A DNA stretch of 64,000 nt from the NCBI GenBank assembly GCA_963822215.1, contig CAWGGX010000009.1, forward strand, positions 372,001-436,000. Reading direction: 5' to 3'. The notes below the pieces were generated by a model. The model was given only the letters and a program-made list of their open reading frames with translations, had not been told where the DNA came from and did no database searches. Position numbers and translations under genes: made by a program. Source of the stretch: Roseiarcus sp963822215. GTDB taxonomy: Bacteria; Pseudomonadota; Alphaproteobacteria; Rhizobiales; Beijerinckiaceae. This document shows, piece after piece, positions 1 through 8,347 of the stretch; the first letter of the stretch is position 1, and each line of letters begins with the position of its first letter.

Positions 1-481
1 GCCCCTTGCCCTCCTCCACGCAGATGACCATCCGATGGCTGTCGATCGCCGCTGGCGTCAGGCGGACCGCTTCGGAGATACGCAGGCCGGCCGCGTAGCA
101 GATGGTCAGGATGGCGCGATGCTTCCGGCTGTCGACGGCGTCGAGGAACCGGGCGACCTCGTCTTGGCTGAGCACTGCAGGAAGCTTTTGCGGCTTGCGA
201 CAAGTGGGGATGGTCTCGTCGACGCTCCAACCCCGTCCGAGCGTGACCTTGTAGAGAAAGCGGATGGCGGCCACCGCGACCAATATCGAACTCGCCGAGA
301 GTCGCTTCTCCTGGCTGAGATGGAGCTGATAGGCTCGAATATCAGCCGGGCCCAAGATGTCGGGTGACTTGCCAAAATGACGCGCAAACAGTGAGATCTG
401 CTGGAGGTAGGCGCGTTGGGTGTGCCGGGCGAGGTTCCGAACTTGCATGTCCTCGATCATGCGTTGGCGAAGCGGGGTCAT
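1..481 (-). CDS. Site-specific tyrosine integrase, N-terminal part (runs off left edge)
   Basis: Reading the minus strand from the ATG at 481 gives an open frame to the window edge, about 160 codons. It starts MTPLRQRMIEDMQVRN and contains HTQRAYLQQISLFARHFGKS (SAM-like core-binding domain) and AGLRISEAVRLTP, the first catalytic Arg box of tyrosine recombinases. It closely parallels the integrase at 35810-36708, which is paired with an IS91-type transposase, so this is probably the integrase of another IS91-like element. GGAG lies 6 nt before this ATG; an in-frame ATG at 493 is the alternative. The C-terminal catalytic His/Arg/Tyr residues lie outside the window. Confidence 0.85.
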   Translation of the reverse strand, partial: MTPLRQRMIEDMQVRNLARHTQRAYLQQISLFARHFGKSPDILGPADIRAYQLHLSQEKRLSASSILVAVAAIRFLYKVTLGRGWSVDETIPTCRKPQKLPAVLSQDEVARFLDAVDSRKHRAILTICYAAGLRISEAVRLTPAAIDSHRMVICVEEGKG

Positions 482-493
482 TGACAGCTCCAT

Positions 494-683
494 TGCGGGA
501 CGAAGCGCGCGCAAGCGCGCCGCGGCATCGTCCTGCAATCTGGGCTGTCAGAACATTAGGGAGTGGCGGCGTGACCAGTTCCGCTCGAATGCGTCCAAGC
601 CGCTTACGGCTGTCGGGTCAGCCAACTCCCGCGGAGCGGGTTAGTCCAATAACCATTATAAAATATGTTAAAATTGGCCTCCT
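494..683. other. Intergenic region between integrase and ParB-like gene
   Basis: No coding frame is credible here. The last 40 bases are strikingly AT-rich (around 645-680) compared with the GC-rich flanks. They contain a CCAAT/ATTGG inverted pair around a TATAAAAT-like core, which probably holds the promoter of the gene starting at 684. Confidence 0.4.
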
Positions 684-1055
684 ATGCCACGTTTTAAAAT
701 TCCCCTGACGACCACCGAGTTTGAGATTCCTGACGAATGGTGGGTCTTCGCTGAGATGGACAAGTTCACTCCCGACGGGGGTGGGTACTACCCCGCGTCT
801 CCCAACAGTGATTGGGAGCCTGTGTCAATCGATCAGCTTGAGCCGCCGAAGCGGAATGGCGGCATTCAGTCCTTCAGAAAATACAAGCTGATGCCAGTGC
901 TTTTCGCCTTTCAGTCGCCGGAATGTGCGTTGCCTCCGGTCGAGGTGTGCGAGGCTTCGGACGGTCCTTATCGGTTCAAGGTACGCAATGGCTATCACCG
1001 CTACTATGCTTCGTCGGCCGTGGGCTATCGAAAGCTGCCGGTTATCGTGAGATGA
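684..1055 (+). CDS. ParB/sulfiredoxin-fold-like hypothetical protein
   Basis: A 123-residue protein. The C-terminal half carries VRNGYHRYYASSAVGYRKLP, which resembles the G-x-HRYxA box of ParB N-terminal (ParB/sulfiredoxin) domains. The upstream run MPVLFAFQSPE...PPVEV also fits this fold. It is far shorter than chromosomal ParB and has no HTH, so a partitioning role is not implied; such single-domain proteins are common in accessory DNA. No good Shine-Dalgarno is visible before the ATG. The biochemical function is unknown. Confidence 0.6.
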   Translation: MPRFKIPLTTTEFEIPDEWWVFAEMDKFTPDGGGYYPASPNSDWEPVSIDQLEPPKRNGGIQSFRKYKLMPVLFAFQSPECALPPVEVCEASDGPYRFKVRNGYHRYYASSAVGYRKLPVIVR

Positions 1056-1123
1056 ACTAGCTCGCGCCGATCGTCACTTCGACCAATCTGCCTGCCCTCG
1101 TTGTCGCCGCTCAGAGAGCGCCC

Positions 1124-1684
1124 ATGTTCAGCATCGACACTTCGCGCGATTTCCTTGCCAAGCTCGAAGCCGACTTCGCCAATTCCGCGAAGGAACCGGG
1201 TTCGGGACGCCTGGCGCTAAATTGCGCCATGACCGCCTACCACATGCACGAATGGGTTTGGGGCGATTGGCTCAAGACGGATTACGCTGTCTGGAAAGCC
1301 TTGGGCATCCGCGACGTCGAAACCTTCCTCGCTTGGATCGACGAGGTCTGTCCCTGGTTCCCGGTTATTCAGGGCCTGACGAACGGCGCGAAACATTTTA
1401 CCCGCAATCAGCCCTTTCAGGCGCTACGCGTCGGCGCACCGCCATTCATGTTCGGCACCCCGGGTGCCGGCTTTGATGAAGGGGCTTGGGATGGGCCGAT
1501 GCCGTATGTGACGGGTGGCAAGGAATTCCTGCTCTTCGATTTCGGTCCCGAGGCCGCCGAGCATCGATGGATGCCGGCCGCGATGCTCATTGAAGTCGTC
1601 GTGAGGTTTTGGCGCGAGTTCTTCGAGAGATATGCGCCGCCGGTGCACGGCGAAGCTTCGACCAACAGGGCGGAGTCCTCATGA
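1124..1684 (+). CDS. Hypothetical protein, accessory-region type
   Basis: A 186-residue soluble protein rich in Trp (HEWVWGDWLK, AWIDEVCPWFP). It has no signal peptide, membrane segment or recognised catalytic motif. The start has GAGAG a few bases upstream. Its TGA overlaps the ATG of the degenerate integrase at 1681 (ATGA), the kind of overlap seen in translationally coupled genes, although the downstream gene is broken. Neighbours are all recombination-associated or cargo genes, so it is probably island cargo. I do not recognise the family. Confidence 0.6.
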   Translation: MFSIDTSRDFLAKLEADFANSAKEPGSGRLALNCAMTAYHMHEWVWGDWLKTDYAVWKALGIRDVETFLAWIDEVCPWFPVIQGLTNGAKHFTRNQPFQALRVGAPPFMFGTPGAGFDEGAWDGPMPYVTGGKEFLLFDFGPEAAEHRWMPAAMLIEVVVRFWREFFERYAPPVHGEASTNRAESS

Positions 1685-2045
1685 ACCAGCTCGCGCCCGT
1701 CATCGCCGCGCGAGCCGCCTGCCCTTGTCACCGCCTCGCGCGCGCGCGCCTCCTACCGCGTCCTCGAATTCTTCACCGCGCAGATCAGGAATTCGCGCAC
1801 GCGCCGCGCCTATGCGCGCGGCGATGGAACTTTGCGACTGGCTTGAGGCGAAAGGCGTCACGCAGCTTGCGGCGAGCGAGAGCGCGCGTGTCGCGACCTC
1901 CATCGAGCACTTGACCCGAGCGCGATCCGCGCCGGCCGCGAAGCTCCGCCTGGCGGCCTTGCGTCACCTCTTCGATTGGATGGCGATCGGCCAGATCATG
2001 CCGACCAATTCGGCCGCGGCGGTCCGCGGGCCGCGCCACTCCGTC
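1681..2045 (+). pseudogene. Degenerate tyrosine integrase, N-terminal fragment with frameshifts
   Basis: Three successive reading frames together give a recognisable phage-integrase N-terminal domain. MNQLAPVIAARA (from 1681) is followed in a second frame by SYRVLEFFTAQIRNSRTRRAY. A third frame then gives MELCDWLEAKGVTQLAASE and LAALRHLFDWMAIGQIMP, ending at RGPRHSV (2045). At least two frameshifts are needed, and the catalytic domain is absent: downstream sequence switches directly to the monooxygenase region. It is a dead remnant of a second integrase, distinct from the one at the left edge. The third frame runs on into the next gene and could mislead an automatic start call to 1632. Confidence 0.75.
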
Positions 2046-2123
2046 GCGGACTTCGGAACCGCGGGACATGGTATTGTGGGTTTGGCGCCAAGCCGAAGGG
2101 CGGGAAAGTTCAGAGCCAACCAA

Positions 2124-3572
2124 ATGGGTGCGAACGTCGCGATCGTGGGCGCAGGTCCGGCAGGCATTGCGAGCGCCAAAGCCGCGCTGGAGTGCGGACT
2201 GGATCCGACCGTCTTTGAAGCCGCGTCAGGTCTTGGCGGGCTATGGAAAAGCGCGGGCGGTTTCACGTGGCCCGGCATGAAGACAAATTTATCACATTGG
2301 AACTGTTCGTTTTCCGATTATCCGTGGCCAGAAGGTACGGAGGATTTTCCGACTTCGGATCAGGTCGAGGCGTATCTCATTGGCTACGCCATGAGCATGA
2401 ATGTGTTGTCCCGGGTTCGCTTTCGACAACACGTGGCCAAAGTCCGACCGCAGGAGGGTCGTTGGGAGGTGAGCTTGGAAAGCGGGGCAAGCGCGGCGTT
2501 CGATTATGTCGTCTTGGCGACGGGTATTTTTGCTCGACCGCGCTCCCCCGCAATCTCGGGCGCCGATCGTTATCGTGGAAACGTGTTGCATTCATCAAGT
2601 TATCGAGGGCGCGATCTCCCCGGGCGCGTCGTCGTTGTCGGCGGTTCTCTGAGCGGTGTCGAAATTGCCGCACAACTCGCGGAAAGCGGGACACACTGCA
2701 CCGTGATCGCGTCAGAATTTCCGTGGATCATGCCACGTTTTGTGTCGCGAGAGGCTGGACCGTCTGTTCCTATTGACCTGATGCTTTATCATCGAACAGC
2801 CGGCGCGGGTAGCAATCTATCGGTTGGAGAGCGCAACAAAAGCGCCGCTCAATTCTACGAGGCGGCATTTGGGAACCCTGGAAAAGTTAATCCTATACTC
2901 CGAAAAAGTATAGACGATCGGCCGCCATATCTCGCGATCTCAGACAACTTCCTTAAACACGTCGCCGACGGTAAGATCACTCCCCTGCGGGATCGAATAG
3001 TGAAATTTTCCGAAACCGGAATCGAACTTGCGTCGGGGCAAAGCCTCAAGGCCGATCACGTCGTGATGTGCACCGGCTATGACGCTGATTTTTCCATCCT
3101 GTCCGCCGAACTTCTCACAGCCCTTGAATACGATTCGAGCGACCTGCTGACGCCATTTGTCGCCGACAGAACGATTTGCCATCCGCAGACGCAAGGTCTT
3201 TTTTTCGTTGGACTTTATCGTGGCCCCTACTTCGCCGTGATCGAACTTCAAGCGCGCACCGTGGCCATGATGATGGCAGGGCGCATCCCCTCTCCGGATC
3301 CATTGGCGTCGCTCAAGAATTTGACTGCAGAGCGCGAGATCCGCAACAGACGCCCGCGCCCACAATTCCCCCACGGCGATTACGTCGAATTTGCCGACTT
3401 ATTCGCAAATGGAATGGGAGTCACGCCGCCTTCGGAGACAGGAGATCCAGAACTTGATCTTGCTCTGTCTAAGGGCGCGGTGACGCCTGCACAATATCAA
3501 CTCGCTGGGCCGGATGCGAATTTCGAGATCGCTCGAGAAGGCGTGCTGTCCGCTTTTCGGAGACTGTCATGA
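2124..3572 (+). CDS. Flavin-containing monooxygenase-like NAD(P)/FAD oxidoreductase
   Basis: A 482-residue FMO-family protein. It has an N-terminal FAD Rossmann fingerprint VAIVGAGPAG (GxGxxG, residues 5-14) followed by an acidic strand end (FEAASGLGGLW). An FMO-like signature with HSSSYR sits near residue 156, and a second nucleotide fingerprint VVVVGGSLSG at 169-178 would be for NADPH. VVMCTGYDADF is typical of the FMO C-terminal region. FMOs hydroxylate N- or S-containing or carbonyl substrates; the substrate cannot be read here. I start at ATG 2124 because upstream in-frame sequence is the integrase relic. The last four bases overlap the next gene (ATGA), so the two are probably co-translated. 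Confidence 0.85.
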   Translation: MGANVAIVGAGPAGIASAKAALECGLDPTVFEAASGLGGLWKSAGGFTWPGMKTNLSHWNCSFSDYPWPEGTEDFPTSDQVEAYLIGYAMSMNVLSRVRFRQHVAKVRPQEGRWEVSLESGASAAFDYVVLATGIFARPRSPAISGADRYRGNVLHSSSYRGRDLPGRVVVVGGSLSGVEIAAQLAESGTHCTVIASEFPWIMPRFVSREAGPSVPIDLMLYHRTAGAGSNLSVGERNKSAAQFYEAAFGNPGKVNPILRKSIDDRPPYLAISDNFLKHVADGKITPLRDRIVKFSETGIELASGQSLKADHVVMCTGYDADFSILSAELLTALEYDSSDLLTPFVADRTICHPQTQGLFFVGLYRGPYFAVIELQARTVAMMMAGRIPSPDPLASLKNLTAEREIRNRRPRPQFPHGDYVEFADLFANGMGVTPPSETGDPELDLALSKGAVTPAQYQLAGPDANFEIAREGVLSAFRRLS

Positions 3573-4045
3573 GCGCGAGAGCTATATCAACCAACGATGT
3601 AAAACCCGGTAATCTCTTGTCCTTGTTGGAGGGCGAGTGGTCCTTTGAAAGGATAATATCCGGTCACGGGGAGATGGCCGGCGCAGCATCGTTCCACGGA
3701 CAAGAGGACAATTCGTCAATCTATTCCGAGCGCGGGCAGTTACAACTATCGGCTGGCGGGTCGCGGATTGAGGCGTATCGCCAATACATATTTGCTCCCA
3801 CATCGATCGGCTTTGACGTCTATTTTGACGAAAATCCGAGACGGTTATTTCACAACGTAAAGCTTGAAGCGTTCGATCGTGAAATTTGCGGCGCCACGGT
3901 ACATTTGTGTGTAAACGATGAGTATAGGACCATATACCGCTTCGGACTGCCAACGACGTTTTCCATTCAGCACCGGGTTCGCGGGCCGAAGAAAGACTAT
4001 ACCATGGATACAAAATATTGGCGCGCTAACGCATCGACCGCTTGA
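3569..4045 (+). CDS. DUF6314 family protein
   Basis: A 158-residue soluble protein with the layout of DUF6314: LLSLLEGEWSFERII near residue 18, an Ile/Tyr-rich beta-barrel middle, HLCVNDEYRTIYRF, and the terminal RVRGPKKDYTMDTKYWR. The family resembles small lipocalin-like barrels. Its function is not established. The ATG overlaps the FMO stop by four bases, so it may bind or process the FMO substrate or product; that is inference from coupling only. It lies just upstream of a resolvase relic, which supports mobile-cargo status for the pair. Confidence 0.75.
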   Translation: MSARAISTNDVKPGNLLSLLEGEWSFERIISGHGEMAGAASFHGQEDNSSIYSERGQLQLSAGGSRIEAYRQYIFAPTSIGFDVYFDENPRRLFHNVKLEAFDREICGATVHLCVNDEYRTIYRFGLPTTFSIQHRVRGPKKDYTMDTKYWRANASTA

Positions 4046-4135
4046 AAGTGCAGCGAGGATCGAGCGAAACATGGCAAGCGCCAATTGGCGCGAGTCCGCA
4101 AATCAGTTCAAGATTCCCGATTACGCGAGGCGATC

Positions 4136-4275
4136 CCGCGCCGGTTGGAGGCCGCCGGGGCGAAAACGGCCTTTCCGGAGATGGCGAGCGGCGCGAAGAC
4201 CGATGGCGCTCAGCTGCGCCGCGATATCGGGCGTTCGCGAAGGGCGACCTGCTGATGGCGACGCGGCTCCGCCTC
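4136..4275 (+). pseudogene. Serine recombinase (resolvase/invertase) relic
   Basis: Two frames joined by one frameshift around 4228 give RRLEAAGAKTAFPEMASGAK and TDGAQLRRDIG, then AFAKGDLLMATRLRL. Together these match the resolvase stretch (ASGAKTDRxQLRR...GDxLxVTRLDRL) of the N-terminal catalytic domain. The catalytic Ser end and the HTH end are missing. The sequence from 4276 to 4461 holds an unfamiliar open stretch without a start codon and no recognisable gene. Confidence 0.6.
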
Positions 4276-4461
4276 ACGGGCGAGCGCCGAGCGTCCGTCT
4301 GCTCCTCGCGGACCCACCTATGACGCGACCGCCTTCGCCAAAATCGGCGCGGCGTCCGAACGCCGATCGGCATCGTTAGCGACTGAAATCGTTGCTTATG
4401 TCGGGGCAAGCCTGCGAGCGAAACAACAGCCCGGAGATCTGCTCCGCCCCGCTTTCACCGG

Positions 4462-4671
4462 CTACGACTTGTTGGCCGACATCCAACGCATAATTTCGTC
4501 TTTGGGCAAGGCTCGACCATTGGGCCCTTCGATTTCGTAGACTTCAGCGCGTCGCCGGCGATACAGGTCGCTCGCCTCCCGCAGGGCCGCCTCCTGGCTT
4601 GGAATGTTGCGAGACGTCCTGTCTTGATCGAGATGGTCTCGGTAACGAATTTTCCAGTCCGACGTATTCAT
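4462..4671 (-). CDS. Small hypothetical protein
   Basis: A 69-residue basic and acidic protein without membrane segment or cysteine (MNTSDWKIRYRDHLDQ... RRRRAEVYEIEGPNGRALP). GGGAGG lies about 11 nt upstream of the ATG, and the next gene on the same strand (BON protein) starts about 320 nt further upstream. The composition looks like a real short protein, but I do not recognise it. Confidence 0.5.
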   Translation of the reverse strand: MNTSDWKIRYRDHLDQDRTSRNIPSQEAALREASDLYRRRRAEVYEIEGPNGRALPKDEIMRWMSANKS

Positions 4672-4753
4672 ATTACAAAAAACCTCCCTGTTTGAATGTA
4701 GAGGCGGCGCGGCAACCCGTGGTCGAGTCGGCGAACCGAACGTCGTTCGAAGT

Positions 4754-4993
4754 CTAGGCGAACATGGCGGACTGGCTGAATTCTTGCGGGGCGCGGACAG
4801 CGATATTATTCCTGACGCTCGTCACGCCGGACACGCGACGAGCGGTCGCCTCTGCGCAGGCCCTTTGGTAGGCTCGCTCGACGATCCCCCGCAGAGTGAC
4901 CAAACCGTTGTCCACTTCCACGGTTATTCGGTCACGAGGTATCGCGAGGTCCCAGTGCAGTGCATTCGTGACCTCAACGCGAAGATCTAACAT
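4754..4993 (-). CDS. BON domain protein
   Basis: A 79-residue protein consisting of a single BON domain: ITVEVDNGLVTLRGIVERAY with the conserved Gly, then the helix, then GVTSVRNNIAV. BON domains are phospholipid- or envelope-associated and occur in OsmY-like stress proteins. Here no signal peptide precedes the domain, so it would be cytoplasmic unless exported otherwise. The upstream region is AT-rich (5000-5110) and could hold a stress promoter. Confidence 0.8.
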   Translation of the reverse strand: MLDLRVEVTNALHWDLAIPRDRITVEVDNGLVTLRGIVERAYQRACAEATARRVSGVTSVRNNIAVRAPQEFSQSAMFA

Positions 4994-5401
4994 GTTAGTC
5001 CCTCAACATATTACCAATCGCAGACAAACATGTAAAATAATTACACGCAACTTAACATTCAACCTAAACTCGAGCTGCGGCAAAATAACTCACGTTACAA
5101 CGCGTCACAACCAGCGGTACGTGCTGTTAACCTATCATGGTTGCAGCCGCTTTCGAGCCATCCATCCGCCGCCCGCGACAAGACCGCCCGGATAGGGGCC
5201 GCTTGGCGCAGCGCTTCTGTCCGTTCGGGCCGGCGGCCTCGGAGGTCCGCCCTTGCCCGGAGTCGCCGTCGTCTGTTGGTCGAGCCCCGTCTCTCCGCCG
5301 TCCACTCTTGAGGCCGTTTCGTCCGCGCCTTGAATTTTGCACGCAAAGCAGGCCCGTGGCTGGAAGCGGGCTCGTGGCGCGCGGTGTGGTAGACTTGCGG
5401 C
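4994..5401. other. Intergenic region, AT-rich then GC-rich
   Basis: About 400 bases between divergent genes. Bases 5000-5110 are unusually AT-rich with several short TTAACATT/GTAAAATAATT tracts, suitable for the promoter of the minus-strand BON gene. The rest is GC-rich, shows only chance overlapping frames and carries no recognised gene. No clear hairpin or operator was identified. Confidence 0.4.
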
Positions 5402-6463
5402 ATGTCGGACTTCGGTCATAGGCGCCTTTGGCCGGGCGTTCCCCTGGCGCTCGGCTCGGCCGTGCTATTTGGGGCTTTGGCCCCCCTGTCCAAACTCCTG
5501 CTCGATGCGGTCAGCCCGTTCATGCTGGCGGGACTGATGTATTTTGGCGCAGGGTTAGGTTTGGCGGCCTACCGCCTCTTTCGAGGCGCGCTCGCGGAGG
5601 CGAGCGACGAAGCGCAATTGCGGCGCGCAGACTGGCCCTGGCTCGCCGTCGCCATCGGAATGGGCGGCGTGGCGGCGCCGGTGATGCTGATGCTCGGCCT
5701 CTCGCGCACAACGGCGTCCAGCGCCGCGCTCCTGCTCAACATGGAAGGTCTGGCGACCATGGTCATCGCCTGGGTCGTCTTCCGTGAGAATGTCGATCGG
5801 CGATTGATGCTGGGCGCTTTCGCCATCCTGGCGGGCGCCGGTCTGCTCTCCTGGAACGGTCAGGGCGTTTCATTCGATTCCGGCTCGCTGCTGGTGATCG
5901 GCGCGTGTGTAGCCTGGGGCGTCGACAACAATTTCACCCGCAATATTTCGGCGACCGATCCGGTGGTCATCGCCATGCTCAAGGGGTTGATTGCGGGCGC
6001 CGTCAATGTGGTGATCGCCTTGCTGACCGGCGCCGCCTTCCCGGCCGCCGTCACCGTCGCGGCCGCCGCGATCGTCGGACTGCTCGGGGTCGGCGTGAGT
6101 CTCGTGATGTTCATTCTGGCGCTGCGCCATCTCGGCAGCGCCCGCACAAGCGCGTATTACTCCCTAGCGCCGTTCATCGGCGCGATCGTGGCGATTTCCC
6201 TGCTCGGCGAGCCGATGACGGCGAAGCTGCTGATCGCTGGAGTTCTGATGGGCGCCGGTCTGTGGCTGCATCTGGAGGAGCGACACGCGCACGAGCACGA
6301 GCACGAACCGTTGGAGCACGAGCACAGCCACGTCCACGACGAGCATCATCATCATGATCACGAAGGGCCGGCGACCCAGCCTCATTCACACTGGCATCGC
6401 CACGACCGGCGCCGCCACGCTCACGCCCACTACCCGGACGTCCACCATCGGCATGGCCACTAG
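5402..6463 (+). CDS. EamA/DMT-family transporter with histidine-rich C-terminal tail
   Basis: A 353-residue inner-membrane protein with about ten hydrophobic segments in two EamA repeats (for example PLALGSAVLFGALAPLSKLL and, in the second half, SARTSAYYSLAPFIGAIVAI). It is followed by a cytosolic tail of about 70 residues that is mostly His, Glu and Asp (EHEHEP, DEHHHHDHEG, HAHAHYPDVHHRHGH). EamA proteins export or import small metabolites. The His-rich tail suggests Ni2+, Co2+ or Zn2+ binding. The next gene downstream, convergent with it, is a B12-regulated Ni/Co permease, so cobalt or nickel transport is a reasonable inference. Confidence 0.85.
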   Translation: MSDFGHRRLWPGVPLALGSAVLFGALAPLSKLLLDAVSPFMLAGLMYFGAGLGLAAYRLFRGALAEASDEAQLRRADWPWLAVAIGMGGVAAPVMLMLGLSRTTASSAALLLNMEGLATMVIAWVVFRENVDRRLMLGAFAILAGAGLLSWNGQGVSFDSGSLLVIGACVAWGVDNNFTRNISATDPVVIAMLKGLIAGAVNVVIALLTGAAFPAAVTVAAAAIVGLLGVGVSLVMFILALRHLGSARTSAYYSLAPFIGAIVAISLLGEPMTAKLLIAGVLMGAGLWLHLEERHAHEHEHEPLEHEHSHVHDEHHHHDHEGPATQPHSHWHRHDRRRHAHAHYPDVHHRHGH

Positions 6464-6587
6464 GATCGACCAGGCGCGCATCGCGAAGCGTGCTTCGCGT
6501 TGGCGCTGCGCGTGTCTGATCCCGACAACTGGCGTCGCCGGTCGCCGAGCCCGTCGCGATGACGCGACGGAGGCCGCATGGCGCCGC

Positions 6588-7658
6588 CTACGCCTTGACC
6601 TCGATGGCGTCGTAGCCGTTGGCGCGATAGATCACGACCGAGATGAGCCAGCTCAGGGCGAATACCCCGATAATGAGGTAGCCAAGCACGCCGAAATTGT
6701 CGTTCAGCGCGCCGATCGCGTCCCAGAACGGGCCCTCGAGCTTGAAAGTGTCGCCGATCAGCCCAAGCGTCTCGATCCCGCCGATCAGCACCGCGACGAC
6801 GACCGACACGGCGGTGATGGTGAGGTTGTAGAAGAGCTTGCGCATCGGCTTCATGAACGCCCAGCCGTAGGCGCCGAGCATCAACACGCCGTCGGTTGTG
6901 TCGATCAGCGTCATACCGGCGGTGAATAGGGCGGGAAAGACCAGCAGCATACCGAACGACGCGCCGTTTGCGGCCTGAGTTGCGGAGATGCCGAAGAGGG
7001 CCACCTCGGTCGCGGTGTCGAAGCCGAGGCCGAAGAGGAAGCCGATCGGAAAAAGGTGCCAGCTTTTGCTGACGAGGCCGAACAGCGGCCTGAACAGGCG
7101 CGCGAGGAAGCCACGGTTGTTGAGCAGGATGTCGAAATCCTCCTCCGAGTAGCGCTCGCCGCGCTTGACCGCCCGGAACGTGCGCCAGACCGAAATCATC
7201 ACCACAATGTTGAACGCGGCCAGCAGGAACAGGAACAACGCAGAGGCGAGCGTGCCGAAAATGTCGCCGAACGCCTTGAGGCTGTCGAATCGGCCGGTGA
7301 CCCGGGACGCTGCGAAGCCAACGGCGATCGCCAGCAGCAGGACCACCAGCGAGTGGCCGAGCGAAAAGAAGAGGCCGACGCCGACTGGCCGCTGGCCCTG
7401 CTGCATGAGCTTGCGGGTCGAATTGTCGATCGCCGCGATATGGTCGGCGTCGACGGCGTGGCGCAGGCCGAACGTGTAGGCGAGGAACGCCGTGCCGAAC
7501 AGAACCGCGTTGTCGTGCAGGGCGAAGTAAGCCCAGATCCATACCGCGATGTTGGCGCCGAAGAGAAGCGCGTACAGCGCGGTCAGGCGACCGCGAACGG
7601 CCGGGTCGCTTTCCTTCCAGATCTGAGACACGAAGTTACCGGAGACAGGTCCAGGCAT
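6588..7658 (-). CDS. NiCoT-family nickel/cobalt permease
   Basis: A 356-residue polytopic membrane protein with the NiCoT signature RHAVDADHIAAIDN (HX4DH metal-selectivity motif), the second signature SLGHSLVVLL, and LGFDTATEVALFG. I start at the ATG at 7658 (MPGPVSGNF); upstream in-frame codons fall in the riboswitch leader. A cobalamin riboswitch lies about 100 bp upstream on the same strand, so the permease most likely supplies cobalt for B12 synthesis and is shut off when B12 is plentiful. The 124 bp downstream (6464-6587), towards the convergent transporter gene, hold nothing recognisable. Confidence 0.9.
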   Translation of the reverse strand: MPGPVSGNFVSQIWKESDPAVRGRLTALYALLFGANIAVWIWAYFALHDNAVLFGTAFLAYTFGLRHAVDADHIAAIDNSTRKLMQQGQRPVGVGLFFSLGHSLVVLLLAIAVGFAASRVTGRFDSLKAFGDIFGTLASALFLFLLAAFNIVVMISVWRTFRAVKRGERYSEEDFDILLNNRGFLARLFRPLFGLVSKSWHLFPIGFLFGLGFDTATEVALFGISATQAANGASFGMLLVFPALFTAGMTLIDTTDGVLMLGAYGWAFMKPMRKLFYNLTITAVSVVVAVLIGGIETLGLIGDTFKLEGPFWDAIGALNDNFGVLGYLIIGVFALSWLISVVIYRANGYDAIEVKA

Positions 7659-7751
7659 GGCGCCCTCGCATGCGTTGGCGTTTGCGTTGACGCAGAACGC
7701 CCGCGACCCCAACCGGACAAGGTTGGCCGAAGAGCGCATAGCCGCGCCGCG

Positions 7752-7922
7752 CCGGCAGGTCTCCTGGCTCGCGGGTTTTCGCCTGCCGCCGGCCTTCCCA
7801 GGTTTCCCCAGTGGCCGATCTGCGGGGCGGCAGGCTCGCCGCTGACAGTTGCGGGGGCAGCCGCGGCCTCGGGCGTCGCCGCCCCCACCGCGTTCCCTTT
7901 TGATCCCCGAAGGGAACCGTCG
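7752..7922 (-). promoter_or_regulatory. Cobalamin (AdoCbl) riboswitch
   Basis: On the minus strand the segment has the classical B12-element order. GGTTCCC...AAAAGGGAA (P2/P3 side) comes first, then GCTGCCCCCGCAACTGT, then GCCACTGGG and GGGAAGGCCGGCGG, and finally the B12 box GCCAGGAGACCTGCC at 7754-7768. The core blocks match the consensus well. It lies directly upstream of the NiCoT permease, so cobalamin binding should repress that gene. Confidence 0.93.
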
Positions 7923-8077
7923 CGCGGGGACCTTAGCGGGTTTGGCCGGACGCGGCTAGGGACGGATTGTCCCGCCGCGCTATAAGGCGGGGCCGGCGAC
8001 CTGTAAGCGCAGTCGCTGGCCGCGTCCGCTCAGCGACCGCGCCCTCCGCGCTCAGCGAGCGCGGCTACAAAGTTCGC

Positions 8078-8254
8078 CTACACTCTTCGCATGAGCGCGA
8101 AGATCAGGCCGACGACGATGAGCACGACCGCGATCCAGATGAAGAGATGAGCGCCGCTCATGGCGGTCGAGGCGACGCCGCCGAACCCAAGCAGCGCCGC
8201 GACAATCGCGACGACGATCAGGATCAGCGCATAGTAGATGAGGTTGCCGGGCAT
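8078..8254 (-). CDS. DUF1328 small membrane protein
   Basis: A 58-residue protein starting MPGNLIYYALILIVVAIVAA, with a second hydrophobic helix (HLFIWIAVVLIVVGLIF) and a short basic C-terminus MRRV. Two membrane helices with a GFGG turn are the hallmark of the DUF1328 (YtjA-like) family, whose role is unknown. It is often stress-linked and sits near other small envelope genes, as here. GGAG lies about 12 nt before the ATG. Confidence 0.85.
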   Translation of the reverse strand: MPGNLIYYALILIVVAIVAALLGFGGVASTAMSGAHLFIWIAVVLIVVGLIFALMRRV

Positions 8255-8347
8255 GATGGTTTGTCTCCAAGGTTTCTTCGAGGCGGCCGACGCCCTCGAC
8301 CACCCTCAGGTCGCCGCGCAGTCTGATCGCCGTCGCGGGCGCCGAGT

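Noticed and set aside
1632..2123. Extension of the monooxygenase by 164 N-terminal residues
   Set aside because: That sequence is an integrase relic in the same frame by chance. The FAD motif begins right after ATG 2124.
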